Counted from the stretch's first letter, positions 25,409-34,613 are shown. The stretch is DNA of 64,000 bases from Pedobacter insulae (GCF_900113525.1 NZ_FOPP01000006.1:186001-250000), one strand, 5' to 3'. Program-made: numbers and translations. The notes: a model not told the origin generated them from the sequence alone.

Positions 25409-27127
25409 CTACCTTTCTGCTTCCTCTGTGATGGTCCGGATTACTATATCGATTTCTTTTGCTGTTTGTAAAAGCATTGGATGTATCTCATAAAAAGTTT
25501 CCGGATCTTTATCTTTGGTATCTATTAAGGAAATCAAACCCATAAAGGCGGCTAAGGGTGCGCGGAGCTTGTGAGATTGAATAAAAGAGATTTCGCGCAA
25601 CTTTGCATTTTGAACTTCAATTTCTGCAATATACCTTTTTTGTTCAGTGACATCCTGCATTGAGCCTATTATCCGGTTACCGCGCCCATGCTCATCATAT
25701 TGTATATACGACCGATCGAAAACCGCTTTGTATTTACCGTTTGCACATTGGAACCGATATTCCAATTTAGACTTCGCCAATCCCTGCTTTATCATACTAA
25801 CGAAATGTGCCAGGATTCGCTCAAGGTCATCAGGGTGTACTTTACTTTTCCACCAATCCAATGTTGTAAAATCGAGTTTGTAACCAAACAATCCCTGCAA
25901 GCCTTTGTTCCAAGTAATGGAACTCGTAGTGAGGTTCAGGTCCCAAATCGTATCACTCGTAGCTTTCGACACTGTATTGAACCTGTCCAGGATTTTTTTC
26001 CTTTCTATCTCCTGCAGAATTCGTTCGGTAACATCCCTGGAATTCGTAATAATACCTTTAATAACCGGATCGTTCAAGCGGTTGGTAATAATGGTTTCCA
26101 TCCACCTTGTTTCACCATTAAAATGACGATATCTAAATGGCGGCATAATAACCCGGTTTTGAGTTTCCACGAGCTTAAACTGCAATCTTGCTGTTTCCCG
26201 GTCCTCAGGATGTACAAAATCAAACACATTCTTTCCTATCAGCAATTCGGGTTCTACTCCGAGCACCCTGGCAGCTGTAGGGCTAGCAAATTTATAAACT
26301 CCTTGCTGATCGAAGATGGTAACCAGATCTGAGCCATCTTGTACAAGTAGTTTGAACCGCTGCTCGCTAGAGGCAAGTGCTCCAGCGATGGTGTGTAACC
26401 CGGTAAGGTCTACAACGAATACCATTCGGGCAGCTTTATCGTTATAATACATTGACGTGCCCTTCACAGAGACAAAGAGCTCTTCACCGTTTTTCCTTTT
26501 GTGGATAACCAGCGACTGGTTGGTCATGTCTTTTTTAATTTGATTTTGTATAATATCGTCCAGAACAACTTTTTCCTCATCTGTCCGAATATCCTTTAGC
26601 TTCATTTTCAGGAACTCTTCCTTTGAATAACCATATAAGTCAACTGCGGCTTGGTTTACATCAAGAAATTGTAATGTCTCCAAATCATAGATCCATTTTG
26701 GGAGGGGGCTTTTTTCAAATGCAGCTTCACACTTCAAGCGTTCGTTTTCATCATTCCATTCAGTTTGTTTGGATCGACTAAGCTTATTTACAAGTAGTGA
26801 AATACCCGCGGGATTAAGAATTGCTTTAATTTCTAATATAAGGTCCTCGTCTTCGAACTTTGATTCAAATACTTTTTCTTGGTTAATATCTGTATCTGCT
26901 AGCAAATAGACATCAAGTTCGGCATAGATTGCCGAGAAAACCCCTGGCCAATTCTCCATTAAATGTGTACCCATTGGGGCCTTATTTGTTATGCTAAAAA
27001 CTCGCGCGGCAGATGTATTCCATCCGGTAATGATCCATTCACGATTTACCTGGATATAGGCTTCTTTAATATAATCTAATATATTGTCAATTAAATTGTT
27101 ATATGATTGAATTGGGCGATTCGACAT
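25409..27127 (-). CDS. Multi-PAS protein with H-box but no ATPase domain
   Basis: A 572-residue cytoplasmic sensor. Four PAS units are visible: a degenerate one (about 15-115), then about 135-245, 255-370 (HPEDRETARLQF, FNGETRWMETII) and 385-500 (WDLNLTTSSITWNKGLQGLF, HPDDLERI). A histidine kinase dimerisation segment with the H-box FIQSHKLRAPLAAFMG follows. The protein stops about 45 residues later, without the N, G1, F or G2 boxes of the ATPase. It therefore cannot phosphorylate itself. It is the last gene of an operon with a full kinase and a lone receiver, ten bases after the receiver gene. Confidence 0.85.
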   Translation of the reverse strand: MSNRPIQSYNNLIDNILDYIKEAYIQVNREWIITGWNTSAARVFSITNKAPMGTHLMENWPGVFSAIYAELDVYLLADTDINQEKVFESKFEDEDLILEIKAILNPAGISLLVNKLSRSKQTEWNDENERLKCEAAFEKSPLPKWIYDLETLQFLDVNQAAVDLYGYSKEEFLKMKLKDIRTDEEKVVLDDIIQNQIKKDMTNQSLVIHKRKNGEELFVSVKGTSMYYNDKAARMVFVVDLTGLHTIAGALASSEQRFKLLVQDGSDLVTIFDQQGVYKFASPTAARVLGVEPELLIGKNVFDFVHPEDRETARLQFKLVETQNRVIMPPFRYRHFNGETRWMETIITNRLNDPVIKGIITNSRDVTERILQEIERKKILDRFNTVSKATSDTIWDLNLTTSSITWNKGLQGLFGYKLDFTTLDWWKSKVHPDDLERILAHFVSMIKQGLAKSKLEYRFQCANGKYKAVFDRSYIQYDEHGRGNRIIGSMQDVTEQKRYIAEIEVQNAKLREISFIQSHKLRAPLAAFMGLISLIDTKDKDPETFYEIHPMLLQTAKEIDIVIRTITEEAER

Positions 27128-27137
27128 TGCTAATTTT

Positions 27138-27572
27138 CTACATTAAATTATTGGATCCCGTTGAGGTCATCTCACATAATTCCCTAAGTTTTTCCGCATT
27201 TATAGGCTTACTGAGAAAGGTAAAAACATGCGGGTTTTGCAACGCCCGCTGTCTATCTTCGGGGTGCAGAGAAGATGATAACATAATAATGATACATTTT
27301 TTCCTTATTAGCTCTGGTAATTTCTCATACTCATCAAGGAAATCGAAGCCATTCATTTGAGGCATATTGATATCTAAAAAAATCAGATCAGGCAAGGCCT
27401 CAGGATTAGTTTTAAAACTCTCAAGCAATTCCAGTGCGTCCATAGCCGATTCTACAGTGATTATTTCATTTGAAAATTCGTACTTTTTCATCATCTTTTC
27501 AGCCATGTAGCGATCTATTTGAGCATCGTCTATAATCAATACTTTTCTATATTTCATAACTTTAGAGGTCAT
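27138..27572 (-). CDS. Single-domain response regulator (receiver only)
   Basis: A 144-residue CheY-like receiver. Acidic pocket DD (VLIIDDAQIDR), the phospho-acceptor Asp in LIFLDINMPQMNGFDFL, the Ser of IIIMLSSSLHPED, and Lys in FLSKPINAEKL are all present. There is no output domain, so it works through a partner. Met6 is an alternative start. It lies five bases after the histidine kinase gene and ten bases before the PAS/H-box gene, and probably relays phosphate between those two proteins. Confidence 0.9.
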   Translation of the reverse strand: MTSKVMKYRKVLIIDDAQIDRYMAEKMMKKYEFSNEIITVESAMDALELLESFKTNPEALPDLIFLDINMPQMNGFDFLDEYEKLPELIRKKCIIIMLSSSLHPEDRQRALQNPHVFTFLSKPINAEKLRELCEMTSTGSNNLM

Positions 27573-27577
27573 AGATT

Positions 27578-29497
27578 CTATTTCAATAGATTTGGTATTC
27601 TTAATTTAAATTCAGTCCCATTTCCAGGTATGGATGCCAAGTGAATGGTTCCCCCCAACTTATAAACAGCCTCTTTAACAATATACAGGCCTAGTCCCGA
27701 GCCAACTGATTTTTTGGACACCCGATAGAACATGTCGAAAATTCTTTCATGGAATTTCTCATCAATACCTATCCCATTGTCCTTAACAACAATGATCGCC
27801 TCGGACGCACAAATTTCAATAGTTACTGATACATAGGGAGTTTCTACATCCGGATTATAGTATCTTATAGCATTTGATATGAGGTTACTAAGGATAATAT
27901 ACAATCGGCTCCAATCGGAATGGAAACTGCTATTTTCAATGACATTAAATTTGATGGCTACCTTTCCATTCTCTCCGCTCATAAATTTAAGATTGCTGGC
28001 CGAATCAGTCAACATCTGGTTAAAGTCAATAATTTCGCTCTTGATATCTGAACGCGCATTTCTCGAATAGTCCAAGATGTCCAAGATGAATCCGTCCAGC
28101 TTTTTCACACTGTCTTTTATCATTGAGAGATTTTTGACCACATCACTTTGGTCAGTTTCTGCTTCCGTAAACTCTATAACACCCAGGATTGATGCGAGCG
28201 GCGCCCTCAGATCATGGGAAACGCTATACACAAAGCGGTCTAGTTCAGTATTGGTTTTCTTTAAATGCTTATTTGCAGAACTTAATGCTTCCTCGTATGT
28301 AATCCTTTCGCTCACGTCACGGAAATTGGTAATAAGTCCATTTACGGCAGGTTCATGCAAAAGGTTCTGGCTCACCCCTTCCAACCATATCCAGTCTCCT
28401 TCTTTCCTTCGGAACCTGGCGACAAACCTCGCGATGTTGCCTGGCTTTTCCAATATTTTCTCCCGCACCGCTATCAGCGCGCTTTGATCGTCGGAATGAA
28501 ACAAAAACGGCATGTCCACGTAATGTAACTCCTCAGGGCTATATCCAGTGATACGTAACATGGAGTTTGATGCAAATAAAAGGTTTCTATCTAGGCTAGT
28601 GACAGCGATACCATCTGAGGAATTTTCAATCAGCGTCCGGAACTTTTGCTCGCTGGTTATTAAAGCTAGTTCCGCATCCTTTCGGGCAGTAATATCAGAA
28701 CATACGCCATCAATACGTAGTAAATTCCCATCTTGATCTAGTGTAGGCGTTAGCGTGCCACCAAGCCAACGGATACTACCATCCTTATGGCGTATGCGGT
28801 ATTCGTTCGTTACTACCTCTCCGCGTCTCATTATGGGGTCGCTTTGGTGAATAATGTGTTTGTCTTCCTCTAAAATCACGTCCATCCATAAGTAGTTGTC
28901 CTGGTAAAATTCATCAGCTGTATAACCATATACCTTTTCACAGGCCGGAGACATCTGCAGTAATCGATACTCCTGCATGTTTACCGAGTACAAAACTTCG
29001 TCTATTTTTTCGAAAAATATAGCCATCTCTCTATTTACCCTGTCTAACGCCTCGCTGGCTTCTTTGTTTTCGGTAATATCTTTCATCGCGCCGCATAGCT
29101 TCAAGGGCAGACCGGTATTGATGTCCCTTACAACCTCAGCGATGCTTCTTGTCACTATGATATGTCCGTTTGGTAAAATATGCCGCTGTTCTAGGTCATA
29201 TTCTCTTCCCTCCTTTATAGAAATTTGTGCTGCTGCCATTACAACTTCTCTGTCATCAGGATGGACGGAGTTAATAAACGCAGTGAAAGAAGGAACGATT
29301 TCACCTGGCTCATAACCAAGGATTCGAAAAGTCTCTTCCGACCAATATTGTGGTGCGTCAGGATCATCAACAGATAAATCCAATTCCCAGCTTCCAATCT
29401 TTGCCATCTTTTGAGATAGCGCAAGGTGATATCTGTAATTTGGAACGTTTTCATAACCTTGACCACCAGAACTGCCACTATGTGAGGTAGATTGCAT
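27578..29497 (-). CDS. PAS-domain sensor histidine kinase
   Basis: A 639-residue soluble hybrid of three PAS/PAC units (about 20-150, 155-275 and 285-400) and a complete kinase core. The H-box is YSVSHDLRAPLASILGV (about 425-442), the N-box IILSNLISNAIRYYNP, the G1-box VVKDNGIGIDEKF and the G2-box VGSGLGLYIVKEAV. No membrane segment is present, so the signal is cytoplasmic or delivered by a cofactor. It opens the three-gene operon with the lone receiver and the PAS/H-box protein. The promoter should lie in the 200 bases upstream, but I saw no consensus there. Confidence 0.92.
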   Translation of the reverse strand: MQSTSHSGSSGGQGYENVPNYRYHLALSQKMAKIGSWELDLSVDDPDAPQYWSEETFRILGYEPGEIVPSFTAFINSVHPDDREVVMAAAQISIKEGREYDLEQRHILPNGHIIVTRSIAEVVRDINTGLPLKLCGAMKDITENKEASEALDRVNREMAIFFEKIDEVLYSVNMQEYRLLQMSPACEKVYGYTADEFYQDNYLWMDVILEEDKHIIHQSDPIMRRGEVVTNEYRIRHKDGSIRWLGGTLTPTLDQDGNLLRIDGVCSDITARKDAELALITSEQKFRTLIENSSDGIAVTSLDRNLLFASNSMLRITGYSPEELHYVDMPFLFHSDDQSALIAVREKILEKPGNIARFVARFRRKEGDWIWLEGVSQNLLHEPAVNGLITNFRDVSERITYEEALSSANKHLKKTNTELDRFVYSVSHDLRAPLASILGVIEFTEAETDQSDVVKNLSMIKDSVKKLDGFILDILDYSRNARSDIKSEIIDFNQMLTDSASNLKFMSGENGKVAIKFNVIENSSFHSDWSRLYIILSNLISNAIRYYNPDVETPYVSVTIEICASEAIIVVKDNGIGIDEKFHERIFDMFYRVSKKSVGSGLGLYIVKEAVYKLGGTIHLASIPGNGTEFKLRIPNLLK

Positions 29498-29696
29498 AGT
29501 TAGACTGAATTTGGGTAATTATGTTCAATTTAGTAAAAAAAATGATAAAGTGTTAACAATAGATTCCTTTGTTCGAAAGAACTTGATTGATAAAGGTTAT
29601 TGAAACGACTTAGCAGCGAGGTCATTGCCATTTAAAGTGAGCGATTGCTCAAAAGAAGGAAAGCAGTAATCAGCACAGATGCTGATACTGGGCGCA

Positions 29697-29984
29697 TTAA
29701 ATTTTGTTCAGGTAATTGTCGACTTGCTTTTGAAGCTGCGCCTTAAATCCTTCATCCAGCTTTAATGCATTGGAATCAGCATTCACCAGTTTTCTTGCCA
29801 TTTGATTAATTATAGCACTTTGCTTCATGAAAGTGACGCAAATCGAACATCCCGTCAAGTGTAATTTCAGTTCCATTTTTTCTCTTAACGTGATTTTGTA
29901 AATTTGCTGCTTTTCGATTAGAAAAGTCGCCTTCCGGCAATCGTAAGCTATTTTTGTTAAATCTGTTTTACTTAGCTCTTTCAT
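29697..29984 (-). CDS. Zinc-binding anti-sigma factor (ZAS type)
   Basis: A 95-residue soluble protein with the ZAS motif His-x3-Cys-x2-Cys (LHLTGCSICV: His42, Cys46 and Cys49), the fourth ligand probably being Cys16. Such proteins hold an ECF sigma factor and release it when the thiols are oxidised. It starts 10 bases after the sigma factor gene in an operon with thioredoxin and peroxiredoxin, which fits a thiol-stress sensor. There is no membrane helix, as in RsrA-like soluble anti-sigmas. Confidence 0.75.
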   Translation of the reverse strand: MKELSKTDLTKIAYDCRKATFLIEKQQIYKITLREKMELKLHLTGCSICVTFMKQSAIINQMARKLVNADSNALKLDEGFKAQLQKQVDNYLNKI

Positions 29985-29994
29985 CTCTTTCTAA

Positions 29995-30594
29995 TTAAAT
30001 CCAGTTTTTTTGAAGACAGGACCTCAGGCTCACCTTGCTTCTGTGAATAATTACCCAAAAATTCGATGAACTGATTTTGAGCTGCTTGCAAATCAGCTCG
30101 CTTCGCTCTTCATCAATGTGTTTCATAGAGAAGACGGATAGCCATAAGGCGGGAAGCTTATTCATACAGGCCTTCAATATCCTTTCAAATTCTTTATTTT
30201 CCAAAGCATCGTGTGTCTCGATCCCTAATTCTGCTGGTCTGTGCCGATCATTCCAGTGGCCATTATCCTGGTTAAAAAAGTCTTCATCCGGCACATTGAT
30301 ATCCGTATGAACGCCATGTGTATCGAACCCCGACGATCTGGAACGGTATACATCGATCAGCTTGTTTCTTAAGATTGAGGTAAGCCATGTTTTCTCAGAG
30401 CTTCTCCCTTCAAATTTTTCGCGGCGTTCCAGCGCCGCCAGAAAGGTATCCTGAACCAGATCTCTTGCCAGATTTTGATCTTTGATACGGGAAGCAGCAT
30501 AGGAGTAAAGATAATCAGCGTACCTGCTCACCCAATGATGCGGGTCAATTGCCTTCTTATCAACAATATCAGATTCAGAATCTTTTTGTAGCAT
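29995..30594 (-). CDS. ECF-type sigma factor of the redox operon
   Basis: A 199-residue sigma-70 family factor. Region 2 lies at about 20-90 (YADYLYSYAASRIKDQNLAR, DLVQDTFLAAL, KTWLTSILRNKLIDVYRS). A variable linker follows, then region 4 at about 140-195 (NKLPALWLSVFSMKHIDEER, CKQLKISSSNFWVIIHRSKV). It is followed by the zinc anti-sigma gene and preceded after 20 bases by a thioredoxin gene. It probably activates its own operon in response to oxidants; this is inferred from the gene set. Confidence 0.88.
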   Translation of the reverse strand: MLQKDSESDIVDKKAIDPHHWVSRYADYLYSYAASRIKDQNLARDLVQDTFLAALERREKFEGRSSEKTWLTSILRNKLIDVYRSRSSGFDTHGVHTDINVPDEDFFNQDNGHWNDRHRPAELGIETHDALENKEFERILKACMNKLPALWLSVFSMKHIDEERSELICKQLKISSSNFWVIIHRSKVSLRSCLQKNWI

Positions 30595-30614
30595 AGGTAA
30601 ATTTAACGTTCTGT

Positions 30615-31103
30615 TTACTTTTCTTGTAAACCTTGTTTCCCAAAAGCGGTGAGTTGGTCTGCATTGAGATAACCTATCGCTCGACTTAGAATCTTTCCAT
30701 TCATGTCAATGATTAAGAGCGTTGGATACTCTTCCACTCGCCATTTTGAAGCCAAGCCCGGTCCTTGTCCTCTTTCCATATCCACAGACAAATTAACAAA
30801 ACTTTTATTGAAAAAATCTGCTGTCGGGCTGTGATTAAATGTCGTTTGCTTCAGTTGCTTACAGGGTCCGCACCAGCTCGCATAAGCATCAACAAACAGG
30901 TATTTACCTTCCGCCTTAGCTTTTTTTAAGGCAGTGACATAGTCATTTTTAATAAAGGCTATTGATCGGTTACCAACCACTGGATTGTGTTTAGGTAGCT
31001 CACTCATCTTGTCCGGGTACGAAAATGCGCTTAAGCACAGGAGCACTCCAAATAACAAGGACTGATATTTTATAATTTTTATCGTTTTAATATTCATTGA
31101 CAC
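30615..31103 (-). CDS. Secreted thioredoxin-family protein
   Basis: A 162-residue protein with a signal or anchor segment (about 12-30) and one thioredoxin domain. The active site Trp-Cys-Gly-Pro-Cys lies at residues 77-81 (DAYASWCGPCKQ), with the cis-Pro region EEYPTLLIID later. The preceding motif YLFVDAYASWCGPC is like the thioredoxin-7/DsbD-gamma group. It probably reduces periplasmic thiols and may regenerate the peroxiredoxin encoded 47 bases upstream. Met3 is an alternative start. Confidence 0.85.
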   Translation of the reverse strand: MSMNIKTIKIIKYQSLLFGVLLCLSAFSYPDKMSELPKHNPVVGNRSIAFIKNDYVTALKKAKAEGKYLFVDAYASWCGPCKQLKQTTFNHSPTADFFNKSFVNLSVDMERGQGPGLASKWRVEEYPTLLIIDMNGKILSRAIGYLNADQLTAFGKQGLQEK

Positions 31104-31149
31104 TATCTTAAGCTTTTTCTATCTTACCATGTTACTTTTGCCAATTGCC

Positions 31150-31866
31150 TCAGATTTCTGACCTGAGTGCTGCTGCTGCTGCTGCCTTCATCAATGGCGC
31201 ACTAAGCCTCTGGGTAATATCAGGATTAATATATTCGAAAAGGATGCGGCCCTTTCTGTTCAGGATAAACACCGAAGGGACAGGCAGCAACTTATCGACG
31301 TTTTTTCCTCCAGAAGTTCCCGGCAGAAATTTATCATAGCTTTTCGGCCCTTTGAATGCGATTCCAAAATCTTTTGCTACTTTCAGGTCTGCATCCGAAA
31401 GCAGTGTATAGCCAAGTTTTCCCTTATCCATGGTTTTACTTAAGTTTTCCGGACTATCCGTGCTAATAGCAATAAGTTGATAACCTAAATCTTTGAGTTC
31501 CTTTTCAATCTCCTGTAAGCCCGAAAGTTGTTTAGAGCAATACGGGCACCAGCCTCCACGATAAAACACCAGAATGGTTGGAGTCTGGGAAACCGACAGG
31601 TTCAAATCGAACATTTTCCCGCTTGATGTAGGCAACTTCACAACTGGGATTTGCTCTCCGGCTAGCAATGGGCTGATATCTTCAGCTTTCAAAGGCACCC
31701 CAGCAATCATCTTTATCGTATCATTGGGCTTCGATAACCCCTTTTCATTGGGCGGTAAAGGCTGTGCTACAACAATGGAATAGTCATTAAGCACAAAAAG
31801 GCCTAAAACCGGCAAAGCGAATAAAAATTTCCTGAAAACTGAGCGTCTGTTATAAGAGTTCTTCAT
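31150..31866 (-). CDS. Exported peroxiredoxin-like protein (AhpC/TSA family)
   Basis: A 238-residue protein with an N-terminal basic/hydrophobic signal (about 1-34) followed by a redoxin domain (about 65-230). The peroxidatic site is in VFYRGGWCPYCSKQL (Cys107 and Cys110), as in the peroxiredoxin-like AhpC/TSA branch with CxxC. It would reduce peroxides in the periplasm with electrons from a thioredoxin. It is the first gene of the peroxiredoxin / thioredoxin / ECF sigma / anti-sigma operon. Confidence 0.85.
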   Translation of the reverse strand: MKNSYNRRSVFRKFLFALPVLGLFVLNDYSIVVAQPLPPNEKGLSKPNDTIKMIAGVPLKAEDISPLLAGEQIPVVKLPTSSGKMFDLNLSVSQTPTILVFYRGGWCPYCSKQLSGLQEIEKELKDLGYQLIAISTDSPENLSKTMDKGKLGYTLLSDADLKVAKDFGIAFKGPKSYDKFLPGTSGGKNVDKLLPVPSVFILNRKGRILFEYINPDITQRLSAPLMKAAAAAALRSEI

Positions 31867-32156
31867 ACTGTTTTATGAGCTTAGTCGTAAATTACCTTAA
31901 TTCCTTACAAAAATATTCACATTTCATGAAATCGGTTGGTGTAACATACGAAGGCAATCTTATCGGGAAATGTTCTTTGGAGCTTTTACTTCGAAATACA
32001 AAAGCGAAATCGAGCCAATGATTTGACTTTCCACCTCTCTGGTTCAAGATCTTTTCATTGCCATTATGGAGAATTTTTTTAACCAATAATTCGATAAAAA
32101 TTACTGATTGAAACCGCTTGCACCGCGCTATTGTCAAAATTCATTTTAAAATAAAA
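31867..32156. other. Intergenic region between the redox operon and tRNA-Phe
   Basis: About 290 bases. A minus-strand frame of 81 codons (31892-32137) has no recognisable domain and overlaps the likely promoter of the peroxiredoxin gene, so I do not call it. Apart from the promoter-like element at 31908-31932 I see nothing else. Confidence 0.4.
31908..31932 (-). promoter_or_regulatory. Promoter-like element with palindrome for the redox operon
   Basis: On the minus strand TATTTTTG (31915-31908) fits the Bacteroidota -7 box, 42 bases upstream of the peroxiredoxin ATG. Five bases further upstream is the perfect palindrome ATTTCATGAAAT (31921-31932), covering the -20 to -33 zone. It may be an operator or an ECF recognition element. 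Confidence 0.35.
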
Positions 32157-32178
32157 AACCCCAGATTGCTCTGAGGTT
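32157..32178 (-). terminator. Terminator of tRNA-Phe
   Basis: On the minus strand AACCTCAGA pairs with TCTGGGGTT (one G-U pair) around a GCAA loop and is followed by TTTT. It begins seven bases after the tRNA. Confidence 0.65.
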
Positions 32179-32184
32179 TTTAAG

Positions 32185-32257
32185 TGGTATGGGCCGGGAT
32201 CGAACCGGCGACACATGGATTTTCAGTCCATTGCTCTACCGACTGAGCTACCGTACC
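32185..32257 (-). tRNA. tRNA-Phe (anticodon GAA)
   Basis: A 73-nt cloverleaf on the minus strand. The acceptor pairs GGTACGG with CCATACC (one C-A mismatch). The D arm is GCTC/GAGC, the anticodon stem ATGGA/TCCAT with loop CTGAAAA (GAA anticodon), and the T arm has the GGTTCGATCCC core. The discriminator base is A, and CCA is not encoded. Confidence 0.93.
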
Positions 32258-32276
32258 TACTTCCCGTTTGGGATTG

Positions 32277-32284
32277 CAAATGTA
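32277..32284 (-). promoter_or_regulatory. -7 box upstream of tRNA-Phe
   Basis: TACATTTG on the minus strand, about 20 bases upstream of the tRNA 5' end, matches the Bacteroidota TAnnTTTG box and is identical to the one before rpsF. No good -33 TTTG was found at the right distance. Confidence 0.5.
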
Positions 32285-32491
32285 GTTTTTCTTTTTTTAA
32301 TTACGAACATTTTTTAATTTTTCTTTTCTAAATCGTAGTCAAAGCCATAATTTCCGCTATAAATCAACCATTTACAATCAAAAATAAATGACTTCTATTC
32401 ATATCCATTCTAAATTTTTAATTTTATGCATGCATAATAATAATTTTTAATGCTAAAACTTTTACCTTAGCCTAACCATTAACCCAGAACT

Positions 32492-33787
32492 ATGGCTTCT
32501 CAAATTATATTTATCATACTTTGCCTTGCAGGTATTGCACTATTTAGCCTAAATGCGCGCAAAGTAATCCGTAACATTAAGTTAGGAAAACCTGAAAGTC
32601 GAAATGATCAACCCGCCAAAAGATGGCTTACCATGCTTAAAGTGGCTTTTGGTCAGACAAAAATGGCTGCCAGACCTATTCCATTCTTATTACATTTGGT
32701 GGTTTACCTTGGTTTTGTCATCATTAACATCGAGGTTTTAGAGATCATGATCGATGGTATTTTCGGTACTCATCGCGTATTTGCCGGACTCGGCGGCTTG
32801 TATAATTTCTTAATCGGTTCTTTCGAACTCTTAGCCTTAGGGGTATGGTTAGGTTGCGCCATTTTCTTAATCAGAAGAAACGTTTTAAAACTTAAACGCT
32901 TTAGTGGGGTAGAAATGAAATCCTGGCCAAAATCAGACGCCAACTACATTTTAATTACGGAAATACTTTTAATGACAGCCTTTTTATTAATGAATGCAGC
33001 TGATGCTAAGTTACAGGCACTCGGACAAGCGCATTACATTAATGCAGGCGCATTTCCAGTTAGCGCATGGCTACAAGGCTTATTGCCTGCAGACGCAGGT
33101 AGTTTGGTAATGATTGAAAGAATTTGTTGGTGGTTTCACATCGTAGGCATCTTTGCTTTTTTAAATTACCTACCCTACTCTAAACATTTCCATATCTTGT
33201 TTGCTTTTCCTAATACCTATTTCTCGAACCTAGAACCAAAAGGCGAATTTACCAATATGGCCAGTGTAACAAATGAGGTAAAGGCAATGCTTGATCCGGC
33301 TTTTGTTCCCTTAGAGGCAGCTCCAGGCAAATTTGGAGCTAAAGACATCAACGATCTGAGTTGGATTAATTTGATGAATGCCTACACCTGTACTGAATGC
33401 GGCAGGTGTACCTCTGTTTGTCCGGCTAATATAACAGGCAAATTACTGTCTCCCCGTAAAATTATGATGGATACACGCGATAGAATGGAAGAGGTTGGCA
33501 AGAACGTAGATAAACATGGTATTGATCACCAAGATGGCAAGGCATTATTAGATGATTATATTACCAGAGAAGAAATATGGGCATGCACAAGCTGCAATGC
33601 CTGTACAGAAGCTTGTCCAATTAATATTGATCCGTTGGCTATTATTGTAGAGCTCCGCAGATTTGCAATAATGGAAGAATCTAATGCTCCTTCAAGCATC
33701 AATGCTATGTTAGGTAATGTAGAGAACAATGGCGCTCCCTGGAAATATGCTCCTGCTGATAGATTTAATTGGGTAGAAGGGAGTTGA
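32492..33787 (+). CDS. Membrane iron-sulfur oxidoreductase, HdrC/NarI-like
   Basis: A 431-residue protein. The N-terminal two thirds hold about five membrane helices (about 4-22, 65-88, 105-130, 150-172 and 205-235) like a NarI-type quinone-reactive anchor. The C-terminal third is a 4Fe-4S dicluster domain with CTECGRCTSVCP and CTSCNACTEACP. Such proteins pass electrons between the membrane pool and a CCG-type partner. The partner gene follows after 37 bases, as in heterodisulfide-reductase-like and lactate/glycolate-oxidase-like pairs. The electron donor is unknown. Confidence 0.85.
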   Translation: MASQIIFIILCLAGIALFSLNARKVIRNIKLGKPESRNDQPAKRWLTMLKVAFGQTKMAARPIPFLLHLVVYLGFVIINIEVLEIMIDGIFGTHRVFAGLGGLYNFLIGSFELLALGVWLGCAIFLIRRNVLKLKRFSGVEMKSWPKSDANYILITEILLMTAFLLMNAADAKLQALGQAHYINAGAFPVSAWLQGLLPADAGSLVMIERICWWFHIVGIFAFLNYLPYSKHFHILFAFPNTYFSNLEPKGEFTNMASVTNEVKAMLDPAFVPLEAAPGKFGAKDINDLSWINLMNAYTCTECGRCTSVCPANITGKLLSPRKIMMDTRDRMEEVGKNVDKHGIDHQDGKALLDDYITREEIWACTSCNACTEACPINIDPLAIIVELRRFAIMEESNAPSSINAMLGNVENNGAPWKYAPADRFNWVEGS

Positions 33788-33824
33788 TAGTTACTACATA
33801 CTAATTACTAAATATTGAAAGAAA

Positions 33825-34613
33825 ATGGAATTTAAAGTACCTACGATGGCCGAACTGATGGCTATGGGCGAAGAGCCAGAGATCTTGTTTTGGGTTGGTT
33901 GTGCAGGGAGTTACGATGAACGCGCACAAAAAATTACCCGTGACATCTGTAAAATCTTACATCATGTAGGTATTAAATACGCTGTTTTAGGCACCGAAGA
34001 GAGTTGTACTGGAGATCCCGCTAAGAGAGCAGGCAATGAATTTCTATTTCAGATGCAGGCTATGACGAATATCGAAGTGTTGAACGGATACAATATCAAA
34101 AAAATTGTAACAGGCTGTCCACATTGCTTTAATACCATAAAAAACGAATATCCAGGGTTGGGCGGTACGTATGAAGTGATTCATCATAGCCAACTTATAC
34201 AAGACCTCATAAACGAGGGTAAACTTAAAGCCGAAGGCGGGGAAAGCTTTAAAGGTAAGAAAATTACTTTCCACGACCCTTGTTATTTAGGTAGAGGAAA
34301 TAATGTTTACGAAGCACCTCGTAAGGCATTGGAAGTACTAGATGCGCAATTAGTAGAGATGAAACGTTGCAAAAGCAATGGGCTGTGCTGTGGAGCTGGT
34401 GGGGCACAAATGTTTAAAGAACCTGAAAGAGGAGATAAAGACATCAACATTGAACGAATTGAAGAAGCCCTAGCCACGCAGCCACAGGTAATTGCAGCCG
34501 GTTGTCCGTTTTGTATGACGATGCTAAGTGACGGCGTTAAGCTAAAGGACAAAGAACAGGAAATAAAAGTGTTGGATATTGCAGAGATTACTGCGCGTGC
34601 TAATGGACTTTAG
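33825..34613 (+). CDS. CCG-domain (Fe-S)-binding protein, HdrB-like
   Basis: A 262-residue cytoplasmic protein with two cysteine-rich CCG domains of the HdrB/GlpC/LutA type. The first has GCAGSYDERA, EESCTGDPAKR and VTGCPHCFNTI. The second has HDPCYLGRGN, SNGLCCGAGGAQMFKEPE and AAGCPFCMTM. The CCG repeats bind an unusual iron-sulfur cluster. With the upstream membrane protein it makes a two-subunit oxidoreductase module, common in Bacteroidota, whose substrate is not established. Confidence 0.88.
   Translation: MEFKVPTMAELMAMGEEPEILFWVGCAGSYDERAQKITRDICKILHHVGIKYAVLGTEESCTGDPAKRAGNEFLFQMQAMTNIEVLNGYNIKKIVTGCPHCFNTIKNEYPGLGGTYEVIHHSQLIQDLINEGKLKAEGGESFKGKKITFHDPCYLGRGNNVYEAPRKALEVLDAQLVEMKRCKSNGLCCGAGGAQMFKEPERGDKDINIERIEEALATQPQVIAAGCPFCMTMLSDGVKLKDKEQEIKVLDIAEITARANGL

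Noticed and set aside
25688-26332. Long plus-strand frame of 214 codons opposite the PAS protein gene
   Set aside because: It lies fully antisense to a gene with clear PAS domains and an H-box, and its translation has no recognisable domain.
31892-32137. Minus-strand frame of 81 codons upstream of the peroxiredoxin gene
   Set aside because: It has no signal, domain or family resemblance and covers the likely promoter of the redox operon.
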